Both the position numbers and the translations under genes were made by a program. From Deltaproteobacteria bacterium (GTDB lineage Bacteria > Desulfobacterota > Desulfobacteria > Desulfobacterales > Desulfobacteraceae): 64,000 bases of DNA. The notes beneath the pieces are model-generated. The model searched no databases. It worked only from the letters and a program-made list of their open reading frames with translations, and was not told the DNA's origin. The stretch lies in contig JAADHV010000128.1 of assembly GCA_013151635.1 (NCBI GenBank), forward strand, positions 1 to 64,000, in the 5' to 3' direction. Shown in pieces: positions 43,707 to 51,936 of the stretch (its first letter is position 1; each line of letters starts with the position of its first letter).

Positions 43707-44087
43707 TTAAGCCTCCTGAAAGGAAGAACCGCATCCGGGACTTTCAAATACCATGACTTTTTTGACCTTTATATGTTCGGTGTTCAACCGCCTGGAAAGT
43801 TCTGTATATAAAAACCTGGAAAGGTTTTCAGATGTGGGATTGATGCTGCCGAATTCGGCAACCTCATTGAGATTGGTATGGTCAAGTTTTCCCAAAACAT
43901 CTTTTACAACGGCTTTTACATCCCTGAAATCAATGCCGATACCGAGCTTGTTAAGCTTTGTACATTGAATATATGCCTCAACAATCCAATTATGTCCATG
44001 CATATTGGAGCAATTCCCATCATATCCTCTCAATGCATGGGCAGCCGCAAAGTGGTCCTTTACATAAATTTCATATATACCCGGCAT
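43707..44087 (-). CDS. queD: 6-carboxytetrahydropterin synthase
   Basis: FAAAHALRGYDGNCSNMHGHNW, GIGIDFRDVKAVV, LDHTNLNE. Confidence 0.95.
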   Translation of the reverse strand: MPGIYEIYVKDHFAAAHALRGYDGNCSNMHGHNWIVEAYIQCTKLNKLGIGIDFRDVKAVVKDVLGKLDHTNLNEVAEFGSINPTSENLSRFLYTELSRRLNTEHIKVKKVMVFESPGCGSSFQEA

Positions 44088-44322
44088 AAAGTCTCCTGAT
44101 TATCTGATTAATTTTTTAAATAATACCATAAACTTTGTTTGGAATCAAAGATGCCAAGGAAAAATATTTTATAGACATTTTTATAAAAAATGAGGAAAGT
44201 TAATGTGTAAAAAAAGCATTTGCTTTTTATTTCGGCTGTAAATAAAGTAATGATTTTGCATTGATTGTGAAATAGTTTTCATATTATTATGTATTTTAGG
44301 TAATAGATTTTGCCTGGAAAGG

Positions 44323-44345
44323 AGCAATGTTTTTTGAACATTGCT
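44323..44345 (+). other. Perfect 9-bp stem-loop in leader of PEP-CTERM gene
   Basis: AGCAATGTT-TTTTG-AACATTGCT. Confidence 0.5.
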
Positions 44346-44464
44346 GATCTGAGGCCAAAGTGATAGCCATTTTTCAAACGGTATACTTTTTGCTTCTAAT
44401 TTTTAAACTTAAGAACTGATAGTTTGTAATTTTATTCAACTTACGCTTGAAAAGGAGTAAATTA

Positions 44465-45079
44465 ATGAAGAAATTGATTTTCTTATTGTGCAGTCTTTTG
44501 TTAATGCTTTGTTCATTCAGCAACGTAAGTGCCGCAACGATAGGTAACGCACTTATTGAAAGACCTTCTGTGGACAGTTGGTCAAATTTTAATGTAATTG
44601 ATACCTCTTTGCAGCTTACAGATGATGGTGTAATTGATTCCTGGAGTATCCGTGCACAGTTTAACAGTGACGGCGGCAGCAATGTATATTTTCAAATATT
44701 AAGACTTACTTCAGCTGATACCTATACTATTATTGGGGAAAATGAATTCATGGTTGGTGATACACAGAACGTGCAAACATTTACTGTAGCTGATTCTGAT
44801 AAGATCAGCTATCAATCAGGTGATTTCATTGGATGGGCTTTTAGTGGAAAAGCAACCTTTGGATTTGCTGGTAATACGGGAAATAATATCCTTCATTCTC
44901 ATTCTGATAATTCACGTATAACCGGGGCAGGCACAGTTATTGATGTTGCGAATTTCTGGTCCACCAATAGAATATATTCCATTTCTGCAGACACCTCGCC
45001 AGTTCCGGAACCAGCGACAATGATTCTTTTCAGTATTGCACTTATTGGTCTTACTGGTGTCAGCAGGAAAAGACAATAA
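44465..45079 (+). CDS. PEP-CTERM sorting domain protein
   Basis: Signal peptide MKKLIFLLCSLLLMLCSFSNVSAA; C-terminal PVPEPATMILFSIALIGLTGVSRKRQ. Confidence 0.92.
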   Translation: MKKLIFLLCSLLLMLCSFSNVSAATIGNALIERPSVDSWSNFNVIDTSLQLTDDGVIDSWSIRAQFNSDGGSNVYFQILRLTSADTYTIIGENEFMVGDTQNVQTFTVADSDKISYQSGDFIGWAFSGKATFGFAGNTGNNILHSHSDNSRITGAGTVIDVANFWSTNRIYSISADTSPVPEPATMILFSIALIGLTGVSRKRQ

Positions 45080-45190
45080 TTGACCCAAATATTGTCTTGT
45101 GCTGGTATGATTTTTGCTGTAAATTTGTTGTTGCGAACTTGAGGTGTGCAACTGGAATAATATGGATTGATTCTTTTTTAAGCGGAGGTA

Positions 45191-45793
45191 ATGATGGAAA
45201 AAAGAGTGTTTGTTGGATTTTTAATGATTTTGTTTTTATCAGGTATCACTAATATTGCTAGTGCAAGTATAATTCAAGGAGATTTTTATAATAAGACTAT
45301 TTATGATTATCAATTCCAGTATCATGATGAACAATGGGAACACATAGGAGCCACTATCATATCAGGCCCGGAACTTACCAATGCAAACAAAACCGATACT
45401 GACAATTGGTTCATGCAGCATGCCCAGGCGGATATGGATTTTAATTCTACTGATAATACCCTTTCGATTATACCACAAACTGCAGGTGGGATTACACAGT
45501 TTGAAGCATGGATCGATAACATGATTTTCGATATTCCAGGAGAGATAATTACGGGGATCACCATTACAGATAGTGGGATGCTTCCAGTTACGCCAACCCT
45601 GTCATGGACGGATAACTCCCTGCATATAACCTATTCATCAGCTAGCTATTTTAATTTTGATTTGAGCAAGACTGATATATTCCAAATAGAAACATCGAGT
45701 CCATCTGCTGTCCCCGAACCTGCAACAATGGTTCTCCTTGGATTCGGCCTTTTAAGTCTTGCAGGAGTCAGCAGAAAGAAAATTATCAAATAG
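45191..45793 (+). CDS. PEP-CTERM sorting domain protein
   Basis: Signal peptide; C-terminal AVPEPATMVLLGFGLLSLAGVSRKKIIK. Confidence 0.92.
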   Translation: MMEKRVFVGFLMILFLSGITNIASASIIQGDFYNKTIYDYQFQYHDEQWEHIGATIISGPELTNANKTDTDNWFMQHAQADMDFNSTDNTLSIIPQTAGGITQFEAWIDNMIFDIPGEIITGITITDSGMLPVTPTLSWTDNSLHITYSSASYFNFDLSKTDIFQIETSSPSAVPEPATMVLLGFGLLSLAGVSRKKIIK

Positions 45794-45819
45794 TTTGACT
45801 GAAACATTTAGAAATAGAA

Positions 45820-45899
45820 CCAAGGAGCAGGGATTTGAGCCACGGGCCCTGCGGAGATAGATGAGCCGCATGCTCTGACCAACTCAGCTACTTTTCACC
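45820..45899 (-). pseudogene. Degenerate tRNA-Met copy
   Basis: Minus strand GTAGCTGAGTTGGTCAGAGCATGCGGCTCATCTATCTCCGCAGGGCCCGTGGCTCAAATCCCTGC is near-identical to the intact tRNA at 48735..48811 but has an insertion in the anticodon loop, a disrupted acceptor stem and T-loop change. Confidence 0.7.
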
Positions 45900-46043
45900 T
45901 GGCCACAGGGATTTTTGTGGTGGCAATGGGTTTTGGGGTATGAAATTTGTGCGCAGACCATCAATGGTTTTTCAGTTGATGCGGCTGCGCACCTGGACTA
46001 TAGACAGAACTTGTCTCTGACAAGTATCTGCTTTTCCAGCTGA

Positions 46044-46922
46044 TTATTGGTCCATGGATCCGCCATGCCCGCCAGAACCACCAGAACCACCAGAACCACC
46101 AGAATTACCAGAATTACCAGAATTACCAGAATTACCAGAATTACCAGAATTACCAGAATTACCAGAATTACCAGAATTACCAGAATTACCAGAACCACCG
46201 GAATCATGAACTATGCCGTACCTGTGGGCATAGGATGCCGGGTTTGCTTTTTGATGCATATAAGATTGACGTATCTGTTTCATTTCCCGTTCGGTGCGTT
46301 GCTGTTTTAATTCTTTACAGACAATATCCGCGGCAGCTTCAGTGGAAATGCCGTGGCGTGCAAGGGTCTTTAAATACAATGCGCTTTCTTCGGCAAGTGC
46401 GTCGGAGCGGGTCTGTGTCATCTCGTGTGTTCTTTTGAGCAGATCCTGAATCGTGCGCTCAACATCTGCCTCGCGCATCCCGGCCGCAATGCTTTGTGCC
46501 AAGGCATTGCCGATGGTGTGGACCCGAGCCGGGCTCTTTGCTACCTCCCTGGCATAGCGGTAAGCATGGGCGTAACGTACCCGCGTCTTGTCCATGGCTT
46601 GTACCACCATGTCTTCGGGGATGTTTTTTGCTATCCCTTCATACATCTTGTTCATGACCGGGTTTGCCGGCAAATTATTTTCAACGGTATTGATTACGCT
46701 TTGTTGCGCCCTCAATATATTTTGGTTTTGGAACCGATGTTGCAGCATCGTCCGGGTCATCTTGACGGTTTCCTCTCTTGATATGCCGGCATTGACCATA
46801 GCCTGTGCCCGGATTATGATCTGGTCAGCGGTCCCGGCGGGTAAGCCGTCATTGATCTCATCTGCCTGAACGGTTGAAAAACAGAGAAAAAAAACGATAG
46901 CGGCCCAAAAAATTTTTTTCAT
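46044..46922 (-). CDS. Secreted protein with C-terminal Gly-Asn-Ser tandem repeat
   Basis: Signal peptide MKKIFWAAIVFFLCFSTVQA; C-terminal (GNS)n(GGS)n tail. Confidence 0.8.
   Translation of the reverse strand: MKKIFWAAIVFFLCFSTVQADEINDGLPAGTADQIIIRAQAMVNAGISREETVKMTRTMLQHRFQNQNILRAQQSVINTVENNLPANPVMNKMYEGIAKNIPEDMVVQAMDKTRVRYAHAYRYAREVAKSPARVHTIGNALAQSIAAGMREADVERTIQDLLKRTHEMTQTRSDALAEESALYLKTLARHGISTEAAADIVCKELKQQRTEREMKQIRQSYMHQKANPASYAHRYGIVHDSGGSGNSGNSGNSGNSGNSGNSGNSGNSGNSGNSGGSGGSGGSGGHGGSMDQ
46072..46197. repeat. 9-bp tandem repeat: 3x ccagaacca, 10x ccagaatta, 1x ccagaacca
   Basis: Read directly; encodes GGS/GNS tripeptides on the minus strand. Confidence 0.95.
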
Positions 46923-47112
46923 TATTTTGCCTCCTTGAAATTAGATTTTCAACTTTCGGGTTCCGTCAAGAACAGCCCAAAAAACATGTTAGAATATCCA
47001 GCTTCGACATGAACACAATTCGTATCGTCTAATCGCAGCAGGAAGCCTTTCCAGCATAAAAACCGAAAGTTGGGTCAGGTTTTAATACTGTAACGGATTT
47101 AGTGGCCAAAAG

Positions 47113-47469
47113 TTACATGTCCGGTACAAAAATACAGTTTTCAGAGCCGAAATCATCTTTTTCTTTGAGCGGACAGGGCGGCAGGAATATTTTGCCATCG
47201 ACAATATAAAAATAGGCAAACTCGGTATTTGAAGGCACCATTACCCGCCACGTCCGTGAATCAGCCTTCTCGGCCGGATGAAGTTTGTACCCGTCTTTTG
47301 AACAGGCAAATTGAACAATGCGGGCATCTTGTTTTTGCAGGTAAAAGTATAGTTTATTATCTTTGACACGGTAATAGTGGCTTGCACATCCGGTCAGGCT
47401 GGCTATCAGTATTAATATGACAGGGATAAACAGCATTGCCCATCCATGAACGGCCTTAAATTGTTTCAT
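47113..47469 (-). CDS. Lipoprotein with CBM48/AMPK glycogen-binding-like domain
   Basis: Lipobox-like SLTGCAS; C-terminal EKDDFGSENCIFVP parallels the upstream protein's ERDDFGGENSIFYA. Confidence 0.6.
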   Translation of the reverse strand: MKQFKAVHGWAMLFIPVILILIASLTGCASHYYRVKDNKLYFYLQKQDARIVQFACSKDGYKLHPAEKADSRTWRVMVPSNTEFAYFYIVDGKIFLPPCPLKEKDDFGSENCIFVPDM

Positions 47470-48032
47470 ATTCTTTGTGCCGCGTAAAAAATAGAATTCT
47501 CTCCGCCAAAATCGTCTCGCTCACGGGCGGGCATGGTTGGATCAGCAAAAGAATAGCGGTTGTCCAGAATATAAACGAATCGCTGTTCTCCTTGGGTTAG
47601 ATTCAGATAAATCTCCCAATACCCGCTATCATCGATTTTGTTCATTGGGATGCGTTTCCAGTCTGTAAAAGTGCCTGTAATCTCAACCTGGCTGACATCC
47701 GGTTTAAAAATGACAAACCGCTCGGTTATCAGGCCAGGTGCCGGATGAGGGGTGTAAATTAAAAGAAGAACTATAAGTGCTGCAAGAGCTGAGGCGACAA
47801 TGCCCATTGGCTGAAAAAATGGTTTGAAAAATTTCTTCCAGTCAAAGCGTGGTCCGGTATCAAGTACAGGAAGACGTTCTACGACTTCTGAACGGATGAG
47901 TTTCTCCTGCTGTAAAAGGCCCATGGTTTCATCTGAAAAAAAAATATCCGCCCTGATTTTTTCAATAAACGCAATCTTATCATCCAAAGTCATCTCATCA
48001 TCAATGTACATGCTTATTATTTCATTCATCAT
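47466..48032 (-). CDS. Anti-sigma-factor-like membrane protein with C-terminal CBM48/isoamylase-N-like domain
   Basis: Short cytoplasmic N-terminus, one TM, then FVIFKPDVSQVEITGTFTDWKRIPMNKIDDSGYWEIYLNLTQGEQRFVYILDNRY; overlaps the ECF sigma gene. Confidence 0.7.
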   Translation of the reverse strand: MMNEIISMYIDDEMTLDDKIAFIEKIRADIFFSDETMGLLQQEKLIRSEVVERLPVLDTGPRFDWKKFFKPFFQPMGIVASALAALIVLLLIYTPHPAPGLITERFVIFKPDVSQVEITGTFTDWKRIPMNKIDDSGYWEIYLNLTQGEQRFVYILDNRYSFADPTMPARERDDFGGENSIFYAAQRI

Positions 48033-48507
48033 TTTTCTCCATTTTGAGAATTTTTTTAAGCCTGATACGCGCCCTGTGGACCTTAACTTTTACATTAGCC
48101 TCACTGATACCCGCGACAGCGGCAATTTCACGATAGGTCATATTGCTGCTTACCGTTAAAGCAAGGATATCCCTTTCTGTTTTTTCTAATTGTTGCATGG
48201 CTGCCAGAACATTTCTGTAATCCTCCCGGATCAACATCTGCTTTTCCAGATCAGGGGGTTGATCATCGATAAGCTCACGATAGTCTTTTCTTTGCGTTCT
48301 CTTTCGGACGTCGTCCAGAACCGCATTCCTGGCAATCGTATAGAGCAAAGACGGGTTAAGGGGCTTACCTGCGTAACGCTCCAGAAAACGCGTGAAACTT
48401 TCCTGCATTATATCACAAGCCAGTTGGTAGTCGCCAGACAGACGTATCAGATATCCGAACAGCTTGTCCTTGTGGGCGCGGTAAAATGAACTATAGGTTT
48501 CCTTCAT
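48022..48507 (-). CDS. ECF-family RNA polymerase sigma factor
   Basis: YLIRLSGDYQLACDIMQESFTRFLERY region 2 and MTYREIAAVAGISEANVKVKVHRARIRLKKIL region 4. Confidence 0.92.
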   Translation of the reverse strand: MKETYSSFYRAHKDKLFGYLIRLSGDYQLACDIMQESFTRFLERYAGKPLNPSLLYTIARNAVLDDVRKRTQRKDYRELIDDQPPDLEKQMLIREDYRNVLAAMQQLEKTERDILALTVSSNMTYREIAAVAGISEANVKVKVHRARIRLKKILKMEKNDE

Positions 48508-48688
48508 ATCTATATAACGAACAACTCCCCGAACCGTTACAATTTTTTTTTGCCTGTCCCCTGAAAGAGAGCTTGAAAGATTGCCGTGAATGCTATATTG
48601 AGATGGATTGGCTGCTTATATACGGTACCGGGAAAAGTTAACTCTGTCTTGTCAGAAATGGAAAAGCCGGCATGAAATAATATCCTAA

Positions 48689-48721
48689 GCCGGTAACCAT
48701 GGGATCACCATGAATACCGGC
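48689..48721. other. Two-tier stem-loop just downstream of tRNA-Met
   Basis: GCCGGTA-ac-CATGG-gatca-CCATG-aa-TACCGGC; possible terminator/processing element. Confidence 0.4.
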
Positions 48722-48734
48722 CGTTGTAAATCCG

Positions 48735-48811
48735 TGGTAGCGACGCAGGGACTTGAACCCCGGACTCTGCGGATATGAGCCGCATGCTCTGACCAACTGA
48801 GCTACGTCGCC
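48735..48811 (-). tRNA. tRNA-Met (anticodon CAU, elongator-like), CCA encoded
   Basis: GGCGACGTAGCTCAGTTGGTCAGAGCATGCGGCTCATATCCGCAGAGTCCGGGGTTCAAGTCCCTGCGTCGCTACCA folds as a full cloverleaf. Confidence 0.95.
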
Positions 48812-48866
48812 AAAAAACCCAGAGAAGGTATCATAAATATATTTAAATTGTCAATATTTAATTTTA

Positions 48867-50372
48867 TCAGGGTTGTTTTTTTGCTTTTTCAAAATTAATG
48901 ACTTTAATGGTAAAATTCTGTAATTTTTCAGGGAGATTGGAAAAGACAACCATAAAAGGAATATTAGAGCCTGGTTTTATATTGACATTTGAGTTATGGT
49001 TCCCCGCTTTTACTGCAAGAAGCTTGTTAATATCTGCAATATTTCCTGTTTTGAGCATTTCTTCTGTTATGATATTCCCGCAAAAGGCATTTTTTGTTTT
49101 TGCTTTGACTTTGCCTTTTGTGATCAATGCCCCCCGGATTTCAATATGGCTTAATGCGATATTCGAAGGATTTTCCACCCTTCCTGTAATGACAAAGAGG
49201 GTGCCTGCCGTTGAGTTGGTAACAAATCTTCCGTTTACACTTTTCTGATTTGGGACAGGTTTGACTTTTGATGGTTCAGGTTGGGCTTTTTTAAGGTATT
49301 GTTCAATAACAGGGATTTTAATATCAGATAGATACGGTATTTTATATCCGGTCATGATGCTGGCAATATAGGCACCTGCAATCAGGAGGAATATAAGCAG
49401 TAAAATAAGGACAGGCGTCCCGACAACGGTTTTCTTTTTTTTCCTTCTTCTCCTGGCCCCTGAAGTTTTTTTCATGACAGGTCTGGATTCTTGAACCCGG
49501 GGTGTTTCGTCTTTTGGTGTTTCATCTTTTTTTATGGTTTCTTCGTCAAGGGAACCATCTTCGGGTTCCGGTTCTGTTTCCTGTTCTAAAATTTCATCAT
49601 ATTTTGAAAATTCATCTTCCGGTGTTATTACCGGGGGGGTCTCTTCCTGTTTGTCTTCTTCAAGGGACAATGAGAGGTCGTCATCATCAGGCCGGGTTTC
49701 TATTTCAAGGTGGGCATCCTCAAGTTCTTCTTCAATTTCTGGAGTTTTTGTTTCAAAATCTTCTTCAACATCAAATTCAAGCTCAAATTCATCTTCCGTC
49801 TCTATCGAGTCTTCGTGAAGATTTAAGTCCTGTGCTTTTGAATCCATGTCCTGGATGTCAGGTTCTTTTTCCATTTCAAGGTCAGGCTCATCTTCTTCAA
49901 TATCAAATGAGCCGGTTTCGTCATCAATAGGTTCAAATTCTATGCTGTCTAAATTTTCTTCCGGGGTGTCGTCAAATTCTAAAGGATTTTCTTCCAGTTC
50001 AAGTTCCTGTGGTTCGGCATCTTCGTCGATTTCAAATTCACTTTCTTCAAAGGAAAAGTCTTCATCAACTTCAAGGTCTGCCTCCCCAGGGTCAAGGTCT
50101 GTATCATCTATCTCAAAATCAGAATCTTCGAGTTCAAGGTTGGAATCTTCCATTTCAAAAGGGGAGGGCTCTTCAAGAATTTTTTCGTCATCTGTCTCCA
50201 ATTCAAGATTGAGACCTGGTGATTTTTCAGGTTTTTGCTTTGATTCCCCTGGCAATGGATATACTGTGAAAACATTTTTACAAACGCTGCAGCGGCACTT
50301 TGAACCGTCTTCTTTGATAAGAAAATTATCAAGGTTGAAGCTTGTTGAACACTTATTACAGGTAATAATCAT
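48867..50372 (-). CDS. Zinc-ribbon protein with long acidic linker, TM segment and C-terminal DUF3426-like domain
   Basis: MIITCNKCSTSFNLDNFLIKEDGSKCRCSVCKNVFTVYP (MJ0042-type finger); ~200 aa Glu/Asp-rich region; TM VVGTPVLILLLIFLLIAGAYIASIM. Confidence 0.8.
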   Translation of the reverse strand: MIITCNKCSTSFNLDNFLIKEDGSKCRCSVCKNVFTVYPLPGESKQKPEKSPGLNLELETDDEKILEEPSPFEMEDSNLELEDSDFEIDDTDLDPGEADLEVDEDFSFEESEFEIDEDAEPQELELEENPLEFDDTPEENLDSIEFEPIDDETGSFDIEEDEPDLEMEKEPDIQDMDSKAQDLNLHEDSIETEDEFELEFDVEEDFETKTPEIEEELEDAHLEIETRPDDDDLSLSLEEDKQEETPPVITPEDEFSKYDEILEQETEPEPEDGSLDEETIKKDETPKDETPRVQESRPVMKKTSGARRRRKKKKTVVGTPVLILLLIFLLIAGAYIASIMTGYKIPYLSDIKIPVIEQYLKKAQPEPSKVKPVPNQKSVNGRFVTNSTAGTLFVITGRVENPSNIALSHIEIRGALITKGKVKAKTKNAFCGNIITEEMLKTGNIADINKLLAVKAGNHNSNVNIKPGSNIPFMVVFSNLPEKLQNFTIKVINFEKAKKQP

Positions 50373-50388
50373 TAGATTCCCCTTATTC

Positions 50389-50904
50389 CTATAGTTTCAG
50401 GTCATAGATGGCTGGAAGGTTTCTATATTTTTCATTATAGTCCAGTCCATATCCGACAATAAACCCTTTTTCAAGTGAAAAACATGAATAATCAACATCA
50501 ATTTCTACCTCACGTCGCTCATGTTTGTCAATTAAAGAGCAAATTTTAACGGAGCCGGGGTTTAATAAGTTTATAAATTCAACTATTTTTAAAAGTGTAT
50601 TCCCTGTGTCCACAATATCTTCTACCAGCAGAACGTCCCTGTTTTCAAGCTCCAGGTCAGGCTGCTTGGTAAAAATGATCCGGCCTGTTGAAGACGTCCC
50701 TTCATAGGAAGACGCACCCACAAGATCAATTTCATGATCAATGGAAATCTGCCTTGTAAGATCTGACAGGAAAATAAATGATCCTTTCAGCACACCCACA
50801 AGAACAAGATCTTTTGTTTTATAGTCATGGGATATGTGTTGTCCTACATTTTTTATCTGCTTTTTTATCTCTTGCTCTGAGATTAAGGGGATAAATTCAG
50901 GCAT
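50389..50904 (-). CDS. hpt: Hypoxanthine phosphoribosyltransferase
   Basis: LVGVLKGSFIFLSDL, VLLVEDIVDTGNTL, VGYGLDYNEKYRNLPAIY. Confidence 0.95.
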   Translation of the reverse strand: MPEFIPLISEQEIKKQIKNVGQHISHDYKTKDLVLVGVLKGSFIFLSDLTRQISIDHEIDLVGASSYEGTSSTGRIIFTKQPDLELENRDVLLVEDIVDTGNTLLKIVEFINLLNPGSVKICSLIDKHERREVEIDVDYSCFSLEKGFIVGYGLDYNEKYRNLPAIYDLKL

Positions 50905-50912
50905 AATATGGT

Positions 50913-51860
50913 TTATAATCCTGTTCCTTCAAGTTGTTGAATAAGCTTTTTTTGTTTTGCTGTAAGCTTTCTGGGCATGGTTATATTAATCACAACAAAG
51001 AGATCTCCGCAACCATTTCCTTTCATTTGGGGAATCCCCCGCCCTGGTATGCGCATTTTTGACTTTGGATTCGTTCCGGCAGGAAGCTTAAGGTTTATGG
51101 TCGTCTTGTCAGGTGTTATAATTTCTATTGTGTCTCCTAAGAGTGCCTGGGTGAGTTTGACCTGTTTTGACAGCAGTATGTCATTCCCGTCAATGGTATA
51201 CCCGTTTGAAGGGATGGGTCTGGATTTAATGTACAGGTTGCCGGGAGGGCCTCCATTGGGGCTTATTTCACCTTTCCCGGCAAGCCTGATCTTTTTGCCC
51301 CGGATTAACCCCCTGGGGATTTTTACCTCTATGGCTTTAGCCGCGCCGCCCTGGTTGATGGTAATTGTCTTGGTGGTGCCGTTGATAATTTCATGGATGG
51401 TTAAAGGAATTTCATATTCAATATCTTTACCCTTCATCTGAGGTTGCTGCTGCCCAAAACTTCCTCCTCCCATATTGTGAAAAAACGGGTTCCCACCCAT
51501 CCCTGAAAAGCCGCCTTGTTGCCGTCCCCTGCCAAAGGCTGAAGAAAATCCCCCGCCCCGGGATCCGCCAAACCCGAATTCTTTTAAAATATCCCCCATA
51601 TCAAAGTTCCTGAAAATATCTTCCTGTGAGAATCTTTGTTGAAAATCTGCTGATCCATAGGTGTCGTATTGGTTCCTTTTTTCAGGATCACTTAAAACAG
51701 CATATGCCTCACTGATTTTTTTAAATTTATCTTCCAGCAGTTTATCACCCTTTGTTTTGTCGGGATGATATTTTAAGGCAAGCTTCCGGTATGCTTTTTT
51801 TATTTCGGATGCACCGGCTTTTTTATCAATACCTAAAATTTTATAGTAATCATCGGCCAT
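50913..51860 (-). CDS. DnaJ/CbpA-like co-chaperone
   Basis: [33 protein letters not shown]-domain, GF-rich linker, DnaJ C-terminal domain, no zinc finger. Confidence 0.93.
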   Translation of the reverse strand: MADDYYKILGIDKKAGASEIKKAYRKLALKYHPDKTKGDKLLEDKFKKISEAYAVLSDPEKRNQYDTYGSADFQQRFSQEDIFRNFDMGDILKEFGFGGSRGGGFSSAFGRGRQQGGFSGMGGNPFFHNMGGGSFGQQQPQMKGKDIEYEIPLTIHEIINGTTKTITINQGGAAKAIEVKIPRGLIRGKKIRLAGKGEISPNGGPPGNLYIKSRPIPSNGYTIDGNDILLSKQVKLTQALLGDTIEIITPDKTTINLKLPAGTNPKSKMRIPGRGIPQMKGNGCGDLFVVINITMPRKLTAKQKKLIQQLEGTGL

Positions 51861-51936
51861 GTATCAATCCTTTGGTTATTTAATTCAATTATTTTAATTA
51901 TTTATGTTTATTATAGTAAGGTTTATTTTTTTTGAG

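Noticed and set aside
44088-44250. Possible preQ1 riboswitch upstream of queD
   Set aside because: No recognisable preQ1-I/II aptamer consensus found in the leader
45998-46207. Antisense-frame ORF with (VIL)n repeats, and + strand ORF 46047..46310 with (TRI)n repeats
   Set aside because: Both are alternative readings of the 9-bp tandem repeat in the 46044..46922 gene; no SD or plausible protein context
49502-50394. Long + strand ORFs (Ser-rich 182 aa, Leu/Gln-rich 142 aa)
   Set aside because: Antisense shadows of the Glu/Asp-rich linker of the 48867..50372 protein
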